Shown: in pieces, positions 34,445-46,071 of the stretch | Layout: each line of letters opens with the position of its first letter | Numbering within the stretch: position 1 is the stretch's first letter | Assembly: GCA_001584585.1 (NCBI GenBank) | Contig: LSYV01000008.1 | Span: 1,992,166 to 2,056,165 of the forward strand | DNA: 64,000 nucleotides | Direction of reading: 5' to 3' | DNA from: Gonium pectorale | Taxonomy: Eukaryota; Chlorophyta; Chlorophyceae; Chlamydomonadales; Volvocaceae | Program-made: the position numbers and the translations under genes | Notes under the pieces: model-generated | Databases searched by the model: none | Seen by the model: only the letters and a program-made list of their open reading frames with translations | Told to the model about the DNA's origin: nothing

Positions 34445-35973
34445 GGCCCATTGGAGCGTACGCCAACGTGCATCACGACCGTGCAGTCAATACGGCCTTG
34501 TCGTGCGCTCGTGCGTCGGTGAAGTCCACAACTCGGGCACGCGTGTGAAGTGGCTAGCTTGATCCATGGATGGGGACTCCAAGCGCAATCCGGACGAATA
34601 GCATTGGGTAGCACAACCAACTGACTTGCCTTCGAGGTATGCCTGCGCCAGGAGCAGGGCCCGAGTCGGGACTGGCAGTTGTCATTCTTAACCAGAGACG
34701 AAAGGCGTCCTGCGCAGGGCGTTTTTTTCCTGTGGAAAGTTACAGGATAAGCGATAAAATGCACAAGCTGTACGGTGGCTGGAAGAGGGAAGGGAGACGT
34801 CGTTAATGGCATGAACAAGACTCAAGACGTCAGCATGTTCAGTGCGTGCGTGCCGAAGACATGATGCCACCAGAACTTGATGCACGGGGTGCAGGGAATT
34901 AGCCGACGCCGGATGGTAGACACGCTGGCAGGGGCAAAGTGTGGCACCGGTAAGGCAGGGCGCCATCAACGCTGCACAGGGAGCAAGCATGGTTTTTTTT
35001 TGGCCTGATGCGGCAGTTTGCAGGAAGGCAATGCACTGAGCACGATGAACGCGTGTAAACGTATCAAGAGGGCGTCCGAAGGGGACCAGGGACACTTAAG
35101 AGCCATGCCTCTCACACACCTCTGATATCTATGAGGATATAAGGAAGAGAGCCAGCCACCGGTCCTCACGGCCCGAAGCGCTTCAGCAGGCGCTGGCACA
35201 CTCCATGCCACCGGGTAACCTGCGGCCCGCCTGCCCAGCACTAGGCACACATCATCAACTTGAAGTTAACCAACAAACCCTGCAAGGGCAGCCATGTTTG
35301 CTCAAAACTGGAGCGGAAGGTCGACGGCGCCCGCCTAGCTCGGGCCCCACCAGGCAAGTCTATGCACCGAACGCATGTGTATGTTTCTGTACGTAATAGA
35401 TAACTGTTTCTCTCGTAGCTTTCGTCTCGGATGCACCTATAAAGCTTGATGCATGATGGCGCGTTCCCTACTCGCTGAAGCACTGCTACATATACGAAGT
35501 TGTCAGCAGCCAATACTTCCTACCTTTGCCATGGGCTCGGTTCATGGTGACGATTCCGGTGTAAGTAATATTCCGGGCTTGTGTGTTAGGCCGGCTACCA
35601 GGCCACTATACTAGCTTTATTTATGCAAGTTTTGACTTCCAAATCCTTACTTTATGCCTGTTGAACTCCGCCTCAAGTACTGCCTCGGTCCAACTGTTTT
35701 TTTTGACATTAGTCGGTGTTAGAACGTACTTTATTATAAAACCGCTATTTGCCTGCAATTTAGTGATCCCTTTAACTGCATGGTTCGGACTACACCCAAG
35801 CCCTCAGGCGCAAGCAACGGGCGTGTGTCGGGTCACTGCCATCAATTATTCTGGTGCTCTCTGCAGTTTCCGTAAATCGCGATACGGGGGCACGTGTTGT
35901 GTACAGCAGAAGGTTGATTCGGCTAAGTCCATCCTGCGTACCGCTTGTTTTTTTTTTGAGGCGCGGATCCATG

Positions 35974-36135
35974 GTTCAAAGTCGACAAACCGGGTAAGCC
36001 GGAAAGCCGGTCTTTTTTTGGGGGGGACGAAACTTCACATATTTTGCTCTGTACCCGTCCACCCTACTGGAAACGTCGTGCCTTCAGATGTGTATGGCCG
36101 TACAGGTAGAGGTGGGCTTTGCAGATTTCTCTTTT
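35974..36135 (+). repeat. Dispersed repeat R1, long copy g
   Basis: About 160 bp: TCGACAAACCGGGTAAGCC near the start, CTCTGTACCC in the middle, GGAAACGTCGTGCC, TGTATGGCCGTACAGG, then GCAGATTTCTCTTTTC. Best aligned with the other long copy at 57412-57579. These two define the probable full unit. Confidence 0.75.
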
Positions 36136-36760
36136 CTATACCATCAACGCTTCTGGCAGCGTCCGTGGGGTCCTTGAATAGGGCCCTGGAGCAGGCGTGG
36201 TTCACGGCAGCCCGGCAGCGCCATAAGCCCATGTAGCTCCGGTTCCTGACGCGCCCGCGCGCGCTCACGAGCAGCGGTCGTGGGGCTTCCACTCGGCCAC
36301 GTGTATAAATGTCGTACGCCCGGTTCCGTACCTTGTGCACCCGGGGTGTGGGCCGCTGTGCACGTTGCTCCACTCGCAGGGCCTCCTCTTTAGCTAGGAA
36401 GGCCTAATCGGGGCTGAGCTTTCGGAGAACGCCTCCGCCACCTGGCCATGTCCTCTTTAGACCTCGTCGTACGCAGTGCGAGAGCGCGTACGAACCTTTC
36501 AAAGGGTCATCCACATTATGTGGGCTGATGCATACCAAAGGCTACCTTGTATGCGAATACCGATATTGGGTGCTGGTGTGAAGGCGCGCCGGACGCTTTG
36601 CGTCATCCAATAGGATGTTTGGGAGATAGAGTCGCGCAACCTGGGTGAGGGTGGGTTGGGCGATAGCCGATAGGTCAGGTTCGCCGGGGTCGCACGCATA
36701 TTTACGTACGAGTGGGTTGTTTCTGCATTTCAGCGTTTCTTTTTTGTGGACGGGCTGCGG

Positions 36761-36822
36761 AGGAAAAAGAGACTTCTGCAGAGCAAGAGGGAGCCGGCCT
36801 TAACGACCATACACACCTGAAG
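36761..36822 (-). repeat. Dispersed repeat R1, copy h (reverse)
   Basis: On the minus strand: CCTTCAGGTGTGTATGGTCG then GGCTCCCTCTTGCTCTGCAG and a tail ending CTCTTTTTCCT. The only copy found on the minus strand. Confidence 0.7.
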
Positions 36823-37012
36823 GTGAGAGGTTTCTAGTAGGTCGGGCGGGTACAAGACAAGACAGGCAAAAAGAGCCAATGTCCGGCCTGTGGGCGCGCA
36901 GAGGCACGCTGGCCACGAACACACCGTGCCTGGCCCCCAGCACCGGGCGCTAATGGTAATCGTAGGAGGAGGAAGGAAACGTTAGTACTGAAAGTATGCC
37001 TCGGATGCAATT

Positions 37013-37041
37013 ATGCTCTTTCTGGGCAGGTTTCTCTTTTT
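37013..37041 (+). repeat. Dispersed repeat R1, copy i (tail only)
   Basis: GCTCTTTCTGGGCAGGTTTC followed by TCTTTTTCTC. Only the tail is recognisable. Confidence 0.5.
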
Positions 37042-37291
37042 CTCTGCCAAGCGGGCGCGCAGCACGCGCCGATGTACACGGCACGCGAGACACGGCTGTA
37101 CCGGCGTTACCGAGATGCAAAGATGAGCCCTACCGGTTTGCCCAGCGGGCACCCAGATACGAAGACATCGCAGCATTATTGCACAACGCCACCAGTTGCA
37201 TCTAGATCGCTCTACATTCTTCTTTCGGTTGGTCCCGACACGCGAACGCACGTTTGCAGCCTGCTCTAAGCAGATCCGCTAATTGAGGCAA

Positions 37292-40200
37292 ATGCTGTCG
37301 TTTCTGCTCGGCACGGCGGCCATAGTGGCCCCGGCGCAATATGGGTTGCCTCTCGGCGTCGGCGTGGCATCGCTCAAGGCCGTGCGAGCAGCAGCCAAGC
37401 GGCGGAAGGAGGAGCGAGCGCGCAAGCTGCATTCAGCCAGCGAGTCAAAGCTGGAGGCCAAGTTTGAGCAACACCTTGCTGCAGACATTGTAGAGCCGGT
37501 GACGCTGTCATGGCAAGACCTGCACTGCACCCTAAAGCTCAAGGACGGGTCCACAAAGCCCATTCTGCAGGGCGTGTCGGGTGTGGCTCGGCCTGGCAGG
37601 TGCGGGGGACCCTGTGTTGGCGTTGGTGGGTTGCGTGACGGAGTGCAGAAAACAGGACCTACAAGGGGAGTGGCGTGTGTTTCACTATGCGTAGCCAGCG
37701 TGCTCAGACATGTAGGCTTGCGGGCAAGCGAGCAACGACATCATAGCTGGGCAAAACATCCTAGCCGAGTGGTGTGTGTGCACGCGAACGGATAGCGACC
37801 AGATTGAGGGAGGGGCGACGAAGCCCCAACCCACCTTATCCGGAGGAGGACCGCGCTTTAAATGCCACAGCGCTTAGACGTGAGGAAGTCAGCCATATGC
37901 CAGTCGCACCCCGCCCCTTCGTTTCCCATTCCGTCCCCCCCCCTTCGAACGCGCTGCTAGCTTACGCTACTTTTACCGATGCATGCCCTTCGCTCCGCCC
38001 CCCGGTCCGCCCGTCTCTCAGACCACCCCGCCTCGCCCCGCCCCGCCTCCCTGTCACTCGCATCCCCCCTCTCCCGTTCCCCCGCGGGTCCTGCCTGGTT
38101 GCGGCCCAGGCTGGTGGGCCTCATGGGCCCCAGCGGCAGCGGCAAGACCAGCTTGCTCACGGCGCTGGCGGGCCGCGTGCCGGCGGGCTCGGGCCTGGCG
38201 CTGCGCGGCGGCCTGACCGTCAACGGTGCCCCCGCCGCCGAGGCGGGCCACCGTCAGGCCTTTGTGGCGCAGGAGGACCTCTTCTACTCGATGCTTAGCG
38301 TGCAGGAGGTGGGAGCGCGGGCCGGCTGGGGCCGGAGGCCGGGGGTTCACTCGGCACAGGGTGTTGAGGGCAAGAGAGGCCAGGGTTTGGCTGGGGCCGT
38401 CGCCGTCACCGTCACCGCCGCCGTCGTCGGGGCGTTCTGTTGTCGTCCCGGGAAGCGCCTACGTATTGTGGAGGGCGTGTCAGTGCGGCCGGGCGGCAGA
38501 GCGGGACGCAGCGAGGCGGTTGAGGGGCGCCGGCGGCGGCATGAGCCGACACCTTGGAAAGTGCCCCCGAGCACAGCCCCATGCCTCCTGAGCTCCCCCG
38601 TGCCGTGCCGGCTGCCCGAAACCTCCTCTCCTGCTTCTCCCAGACGCTGAGCCTGGCGGCCGAGCTGCGGCTGCCTGCGGCCATGTCGGCCGAGGCCCGC
38701 TCCGCCTACGTGTCGCACTTGGTGGCGGTGCTGGGTCTGGCCAAGGCTATGGGCACGCTGGTGGGTGACGAGAAGACGCGCGGACTGAGCGGAGGTGGGT
38801 GCGGGTTTGGGTGGTGGGGCGGGAGGGGAGTAAGGGGTTACAGAGCTGTCGGGTCGCGAGGGAAGGCCGGAGGCGGGAGCGTGGCTCGGCGATGCCGGGT
38901 CGTGTTGGGAGGATGGGAGGCGGGAGGCGGGTGGCGGGTGGTGGTGTTCGTGGCGCCCGACCCAACAAACCAAACGGGCAGCAAACACTCGCAGCACAGG
39001 TGCTAGACGATTTGGCGGCGGCTGAGCGTTGCACCTGCGCCGCAGGTGAAAAGAAGCGGCTGAGTATCGGCTGTGAGCTGGTGGGGTCGCCGTCGCTGGT
39101 GTTCGCGGACGAACCAACCACCGGCCTCGACTCGTTCCAGGCGGAGAAGGTACAGCGGCGGTGTGGGCATTAGCACGGGCGCTGGCTGGTCGTTAATGTC
39201 GGTTGGCCGTTGGGCCCCGGCCTCCACGGACGGGCAGCGGGTGCTGCGGAGGCGGCCGTCACACAGGACGCGGCGTGGCCGTGTGCACCGCCGCCGAGGG
39301 TCCCACCTCCAGCATCCCGGCCCCCCTGAGCCTGCGAGGCCCCCTCTGTTACGCACCGCCCCCTCAGCAGTTCCACTTCAGAGCACTCAAACCCACATGG
39401 TCGTTAGAGTGCCCACGAGCACGTTTAGCAACCTCGCCCCGCCCCGCCCCGCCTCAACCGGCACCCCAACCGCCTCCGCGCCCCGCCCCCCCCCGCTTGG
39501 CGGTAACGTAGGTGATGGCGACGCTGGCCTCTCTGGCCCGCTCGGGCCACACCGTGGTGGCCTCCATCCACCAGCCGCGCTCCTCCATCTTCGCCATGTT
39601 CGACGACCTGGTGCTGCTGTCGGAGGGGCAGCCCGTATACTCGGGGCCCGCGGACAAGGTGGGGAGTGTCAGGGGTCCGTCGGGTGGGGGGAGCAGCGGT
39701 AGGGGATGTCGGGGCCGAGCTGAGCCGACAGGGGGCGGAGTTGGGGGTCGAGCAAAATGCGGTGCGGTCATCGTCCGTGTACCCCGGCTCCAGCTGAACA
39801 TGCTCACGCTCGCGCCTTCACTGTTTCCGTTTCCTTTTTCGCGCTGGCGACTTGTGCTCAACAGCACCTCCTTCAGTACCGGTACCCCAGTTCGCGAACG
39901 CGCAGCCAGAGGGGGGGAGGGGGGAGGGGGGGAGTTGTTTGAGCGTGGAAGCAAACCGTGCGGACGCGATGGCAGGCATGGGCGAGGGTGACAGCGTCGA
40001 CAGGGTTGGCGGTTGGTCTGCGGCTGATGCGGCGCGTGGAGCGACTGTTTTGTTGCAGGGGTTGACGAGGAGCTATTGGGGGGGATGCTCTGCAGCTGGG
40101 GGGCAGGCTTATCCCCGCCGGCTTCTCTGGATTCGTTCGCGGTGCAGTTCACTCCCCCACCTCACCCTGGGCGCGAATGCCTGGCGGCTGCCTGTTTCTC

Positions 40201-43200
40201 GGAACACCGACACCTTCCGGAAGCCGGCAAACCGAAGGCAAGAATGATTTGGCCGCCGCCGGACGGGAGCCTTCATGCGGAAGCCAGCGCCTTCCCGTTC
40301 ACCGGTAGCTCCTTCAAACCCCCGCCCCCGCCCCCGCCCTCGCCCCAGCACCACCCACTCTCACGCACCACTCGTACAATCGGGCCGGCTGCGAACCTTC
40401 TCTTCCCTTGCGCACACGCTTTCGACGGCATTCGCTGTGCGGGCCTGCTCGTTCGGGCAAATGACACACTGCTTGGCCGCCCTATGAACGCCTCCGCACT
40501 CCCTCCCCCCAAGGCTCTGGAGCACTTTGCGTCCCTGGGCCACCACTGCCCCGAGCACTTCAACCCTGCCGAGTTCCTCGCTGACCTCATCTCCATCGAC
40601 TTCGCCAGCCCGGAGGCCGAGGCCGACAGCAGGTGCGGTGGAGGGCAGGACAGGGTGGGGGGAGGGGGGCCACGCAATCCGTGAACAAGGCAAGCGATGA
40701 GTGATGCGAAACAGGGGCTGTGACCCTGCCCCACGGACGGGGGGGAGTGGGTTGGAAGGCATTCTAGTAGAGAAGCCCTGGGGCGCATTCCTCTCCTGAC
40801 TGTCAAAACAAGAGCCTGAGCGCTGAGGGTGGAAGGGAGGTTCTGGGCTCCCGGTGTTCCGTCGCCCGACGTCGCACCTCCCGGTGGTCTGTCGCACGGA
40901 CGGGGGGTTGATCAGCGGAACGGGCACAGCGACTACGGCTGCGTGCTTAAGCTCGCGTGGTGGGTCGATATTGTTGTTGGGTTTACCGTAGATCCGCGCC
41001 GCCGCGGCGTCGCTGCGGTGCCTCGCGCGCACGCCGCGCCCATTACTTACAGCCATCTGTACGGCCTTTGGTGGGAGCGCCAGCCGCTGCTGGGCCCCCG
41101 TCACCCAGCCATTTGCCGGCACTGTGGCCATGCGGAGAGGAGAGGCGCGCGCGTTTTTTTGTTTTGTTACCGCTTTTTACCGTTCCTTGTGGACAACTCA
41201 CATCGCCAGGGCACGGCTGGCGAAGTTGGTTGCGGCATGGCGCGACGTGGAGCAGCGCCAGGCGGGCGCCATCGGCAACGGCAACGGTCTGCCGTCCAGC
41301 GTCAGCGGGGAGGTGGTGCTGAGGCGCTCGGAGGCGCTGCCGCGCGCGGGTCCGCTGCGGCAGCTGCGGCTGCTGCTCGTGCGCTCCTGGCGCCAGGTCG
41401 GGCGGGCGGGCGGGGCGGGCGGATGAGGAGGAGGGGGGGTAAATGCGGGTGGGAAATGGGTCGCAACACGTGACGCCTGGCGGAGGGACGGCACGTCGCA
41501 CAGGGGTTCATTGGGGAAAAAGAAATCAGGCATTCTCACTAAAGAGGCCTGACGGGTATGCCGCCGAACCGGACGGGGTGGGGGGCTGCGTTACTCGCGG
41601 TGTTGTCCTGGGGGTTCACGATGCCTGACCACCGGCGGAGGGCTCGAGCCTGCGCCAGCAAGGCGACCTCCCCGGCAGCCATCCGATGCACCGCGATACG
41701 GTACATCATCTTCTCATCGGCCGTCTGCCCACACCGGCCGCCCGCACTGCCTATGCCGCCGCCCGCCCGCCCACACCGCCCACACCGCCCGCCAGGTTCT
41801 GCGCGACCGCGCGACCAACGTGTCCCGCGCCATGTCCAACCTGTCGTCCGCCATCGTGTTCGGGGCCATCTTCTTCCGCATGCGCTACAAGCAGTCCAAC
41901 ATCCAGGACCGCATGGGGCTGCTGCAGGTGCGGCCGCGCCGGGTCGGGGCCGCGTGTCGCGTGGGTGGTGCAGCTTGGGTGGTGCAGCGCTGCCGACAGT
42001 GTGCGTGTGGCGCGTGTTGTGGGCGGGGCGGACACCTGCGGCGGGGCGGTAGCATAGGGCTTCTGCAGTGTGCATGGGGCCGTGGGGGTGGGGGCGGTGT
42101 AATGCGAAAGGGGCAGGGGCGAATGAGGAGCTCGACGGTGGGGGCTGCTTGGCGTGCGGGGCGTGGAGTCTGGGCTGGAGGTGCGGCCCGCCAAGGAGGG
42201 GATTCCGAGGCCCAAGGAGGGGTTTATCAGGGTTGGGCGGACGCGTAATGGCGCGGCAGCTGAAGACAAACCCGTAGCAGCAGGGAGGCCATGGCCGGGA
42301 GTGGGGCAGGAGCGGGGCGAGTTAAGCAGAACGATGTCCATCGGTCACCGACCAACTAACAAACCGAACCGACAGGTCGCCGCCATCAACACGGCCATGG
42401 CCTCCCTGGTCAAGACGCTCAACATCTTCCCCCGGGAGCGCACCATCGTGGCGCGCGAGCGGGCCCGGCAGTCGTACGGCATCCTGCCGTACCTGACGGC
42501 CAAGCTGGCGGCGGAGCTGCCTATCGGTGGGGGAGGCCTGCGGGGATGACTTCTTGGCATGACGGCATGAACCCAGCGCTGGTTTTGATCCTGGTACTGG
42601 TGTGGAGTATTCCATATTTCCATTCCACAGAGCCGCCCCTCCCTGCCGCTGCGCTCGTGCCACCTCTTACTGACTTCTCCGGGTCTCATGCCGAGTAATC
42701 ATGGTGCTGGATGCCCGTCCAGCCCCAGCAAACTCGTCTCCTCGAAACTCCCCCTCCTCCCGCTGCATCCCCGTCCTGCTCCCCCATCCCGCCGGCCGTT
42801 CGCGGTCCCCAGGCGCGCTCTTCCCGCTGCTGTTCGGCGCCATCGTGTACCCCACCTGCGGGCTGCATCCCTCCGCGACCCGCTTCGCAAGGTTCCTGGG
42901 CATCCTCACGCTCGAGTCGTTCACCTCGCAGGTGAGCCGCAGCGGAGCTGCTCGGGGCGCGCAGAGGGCTGGGTCATGGATGGGGCAGTCAGACCGGGGC
43001 GCGCCTCGCAACGAGGCGGGGAAGTGGAACTGCACGAGCTGCGCCACGGCTGCGATGCGGGGTGGGTTCGCTTGTGGTACCCGCGCCGCGCCGTACTGCA
43101 CCGCTGCCCCACCTCACCGCTTCCCTTCCATGCCTCTCTGACGCCCATCACCCTTCGGGGCCCCCGCCACACACGCACACACACAGGCGCTGGGCCTGGC

Positions 43201-45037
43201 GGTGGGTTCGGTGGCTCCCAGCACTGAGGCCGCCATGGCGATCGGGCCCGCGGTGATGCTGGTGTGGATCGTGTTCGGCGGGTACTACGTAAATGCGGGT
43301 GAGCGCGGCGTAGAGCGCTGGGCAGCGCTGGGCAAATGAGGGGGGTGAGTGGACCTTGTTGAGCTTGGGCATGGGATACCGGTATGGGGACGGGGATGGG
43401 GAGAGCGCGGTCGCAAGGTCGGTGGACCACCGTTGATGACGGGCGGGTGCGGGCACTCCGCTCGGAGACCCGTGCGGGGAAGCCAGTCACACGGGCCTGA
43501 CTCCCGTCCACGCACTCGGTCCCTGCCCTCCGCGTCTCCATTCGGGCGCGGCGCTCTAGGGCGGTGATTAGGTAGGTACGTAGGGTAGCTGGACGGCGCT
43601 GGCTGGAGCAACCCAGGCCGGAGGCCTCTGTGAACCCCGTCCCGCATCACACCCGGCCCCATCCGCCCCATCCGCCCCATCCGACCCATCCGACACACCC
43701 GAGCCCCGCATCGCACCCGGCCGTGTGTCCCAATGGCCCCGCCCTCATAACCCGCCAAGCCACCGTACAGTGTAAAGACAGCTGTCGCCCCCATTTCCCA
43801 ACCCCTCCTCGACCGCAGCCAACGTGCCGGCCGTGTTCAAGTGGCTGCCCCGCGCCTCGCTCATCAAGCAGTCCTTTGAGGCGCTGTGCGTCAACGAGTT
43901 CGACGGACTCACGGTGCGAGGAACGGGAAGCGTGTGTTTGCGGGCCGCGGGAGACCGGGCGGGTCTGTTCGGCGCGGTATGAGTGCGTTATTGGAATCGG
44001 CGAATTCTACGTCCCCACGTGCTCGATTTGCGCGGTTCATGGGGGCCCCATGGCCCATGCGGTGTCGGTGAGCGCTCCAAGGGCACAGGTATGTACATGT
44101 GCTGTGTGCATCCCAGCCAGCGCAGGGCATGGGGCCGGGGTGGTGAGCGCAACGGGACGAGTGACTTGGCGGGTTCCAATGGGCGGGCGGGCGCGCTGCG
44201 AGGGGTCAAGGGGTTGGGAAGGGATCAAGGGGGTACCGGTAGTCAAGCAGCCTCACGGGGAGGGGTGCGCGCGGTTCGGAGGGGCTTGGAGCAAGGAGGG
44301 GGAGTCACCGGCAGCGGAGGACACGCTTGAAGCGGGTGTGGCGGAACAGGTGCCGGGGCCGGGACTGGCACCGCCTTGCGTATGCGGCATCCCCTAGACG
44401 GAAGGCTCTCCTGCACAGGAGAACGCCAGGGCTAATCCCCACTCAAATGGAGATGCGCCCCAGATCCATTTATTCCTGTAATGACATCGTCGGCCCTCTG
44501 CTCCCCGGCCGCAGTTTGAGCCCGACGCTGCAGGAGGCGGCATGCGCGACGGAAAGCAGGTGCGAGTTGGCGCTGCGGACTACTGACTGCGTAGCGCGTG
44601 CGCACACGGCAGAGACGTTGGGCTGGGACGATGGGGCTGAGCTGAGGGCCGTTTTGGCGTGCCTGCCGGTGCGTTACACAGTCCACTACAGCACAGGCGC
44701 TGTGTCCGTCCTATCACCTTGGCACCACCCGCGCACTGGACCTCCCCTGCCGCCGGTGAAACGCTGGCTTCAACGTCCCCTACCGCACGCACCGCCGCCT
44801 CTCCGCCCGCGCCCGCAGGTGCTCCAGTGGCTGTCGTTCGACAAGAGCAGCATCGCGGGCCGCTGCGCCTCGCAGGCGCGCATCCTCATGTTCTACTACT
44901 GGGCCACCTTCTGCATCCTGCGCGCCTCCCAGCAGAAGTACGCGGCAGTAAAGGAGCCTAAGGTGGACGGGAAGTCGCAGGAGGCCAAGGCGGAGGGGCA
45001 GAAGGCTACCGGCGTTGCGGAGGCGGTGGCTGCGTGA
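37292..45037 (+). CDS. ABCG-family half-transporter
   Basis: ATP-driven membrane exporter subunit, 695 aa, expected to dimerise. Exons: 37292-37599, 38110-38308, 38644-38794, 39046-39149, 39512-39658, 40514-40632, 41210-41396, 41796-41927, 42376-42526, 42813-42931, 43187-43298, 43819-43913, 44515-44559, 44819-45037. Total length is divisible by three and all splice sites are GT-AG. Walker [10 protein letters not shown] is at residues 109-117, the Q-loop Gln near 157, the signature LSGGEKKR near 217, Walker [13 protein letters not shown] near 237-248 and the H-loop His in SIHQPR near 274. The ATPase comes first and the membrane domain second, the reverse-order ABCG layout. The membrane half includes [33 protein letters not shown] and a long final segment before a Lys/Glu tail. 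It resembles the plant ABCG7 group most, from memory only. An in-frame TAA at 37280-37282 limits the start. Substrate and membrane unknown. Confidence 0.92.
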
Positions 45038-45963
45038 GGCGGGGCCGGTGCGTTGCGGAGGTGTGGACGGGCGTGCTGCCCCGCATCGCAGCAGCCGTGA
45101 CAGAGTTGTGCAGCGTTGGAGGAGCAGGAGGCGGCGACGAAGGAGAACACGGAAGGGAGTACGGGGGCGGAGGCGGGCTGGAGGCGGCGTGAGAGGGCGA
45201 GCTTGATGTGCTGGGCAGGCCCGGGTCGCGCGCTGCATGCCGGCGGGTGCGACCTGTCCCGAGGCTAGAGGATGGGAAGCTGTGCCGCCCTTGGGATGCT
45301 TGTTGCCTCCCTCCGCGCCTTGTGCGCGGTCAAGGCGAGGCGGACCAGAAAGTAGAGGCGGCGGCGGCAGCCTCTGGCGCACTGGAGCAGTGACATGGCG
45401 TCGATGCCGCAGAGCACTGTGGGCCGGCGGTGCTGTGCCCCGGCGAGTGCAGCGGTGCTGTGATGCTAACGCGGCTCGGCCCGGGTAGGTAGGCGCGATT
45501 CCCCCTGGCAGGCGGCGCCCGTTGGAGCCTGGTTGCTGCGGGCGCTGAGAATGTTGAGGGCGTTCGACGGACGCGGGCTGACGCGAGAGCCTGTTGTAGC
45601 TCCCGCAGCGCTGCTATGTATATAACCCGTGTTCCATGGTGGGCGGCGCAGGGGGGCGGCGTGGCGGTGAGGCGTGCTGCGCCATTTGCACACGCAGGAC
45701 GCCGTACATCCCGCCCAACAGCACCTTCTCATGCCGTACTGCATACGGTCCCGGCGGCGTGCTGTCTTGCCAGCAACAGCAAGTACTGTAGCCTGTTGAG
45801 TGTGTGGACATGTTGTTTGTCTAATGCAGGAAGGGGAATGCCGCGTGCACACGCTACCCTATGTGTGGGCCTGCCTGATGCTCGGGACTCAGTACTGCAC
45901 GCAGGGATGAGCACAAGTTGGGAACCTACCTTCATGGTACCGCCGCGCCTTCGGGAGTTCGGT

Positions 45964-46010
45964 TGTGTCAAAAAGGAACAACGCATACGACGAGCGTAAG
46001 CGCGAAAGTG
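45964..46010 (+). repeat. Dispersed repeat R2, copy 3
   Basis: CAAAAAGGAACAACGCATAC followed by GACGAGCGTAAGCGCGAAAGTG. The only plus-strand copy of the family. Confidence 0.6.
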
Positions 46011-46044
46011 ATGATGTCGTTGTAGTTCGGTTGTGTATGTTCAC

Positions 46045-46071
46045 AGAGTTGGCTCCGTCTTTCTCTGCAGC
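46045..46071 (+). repeat. Dispersed repeat R1, copy j (tail only)
   Basis: GAGTTGGCTCCGTCTTTCTC then TGCAG. It ends at the CAG and lacks the ATTTCTC segment. Confidence 0.5.

Larger units (their letters stand above)
34445..37291. other. Intergenic region between cyclase C and the ABCG gene
   Basis: Divergent 2.8-kb spacer that should hold both promoters. Contains R1 copies g, h and i. The stretch 35.5-36.0 kb is AT-richer with several homopolymer T runs. The longest frame (35583-36236, plus) has no recognisable domain and runs through repeat R1. Confidence 0.55.

Noticed and set aside
35583..36236. 217-aa plus-strand frame as a gene
   Set aside because: It passes through homopolymer T runs and repeat R1 and shows no domain or splice context.
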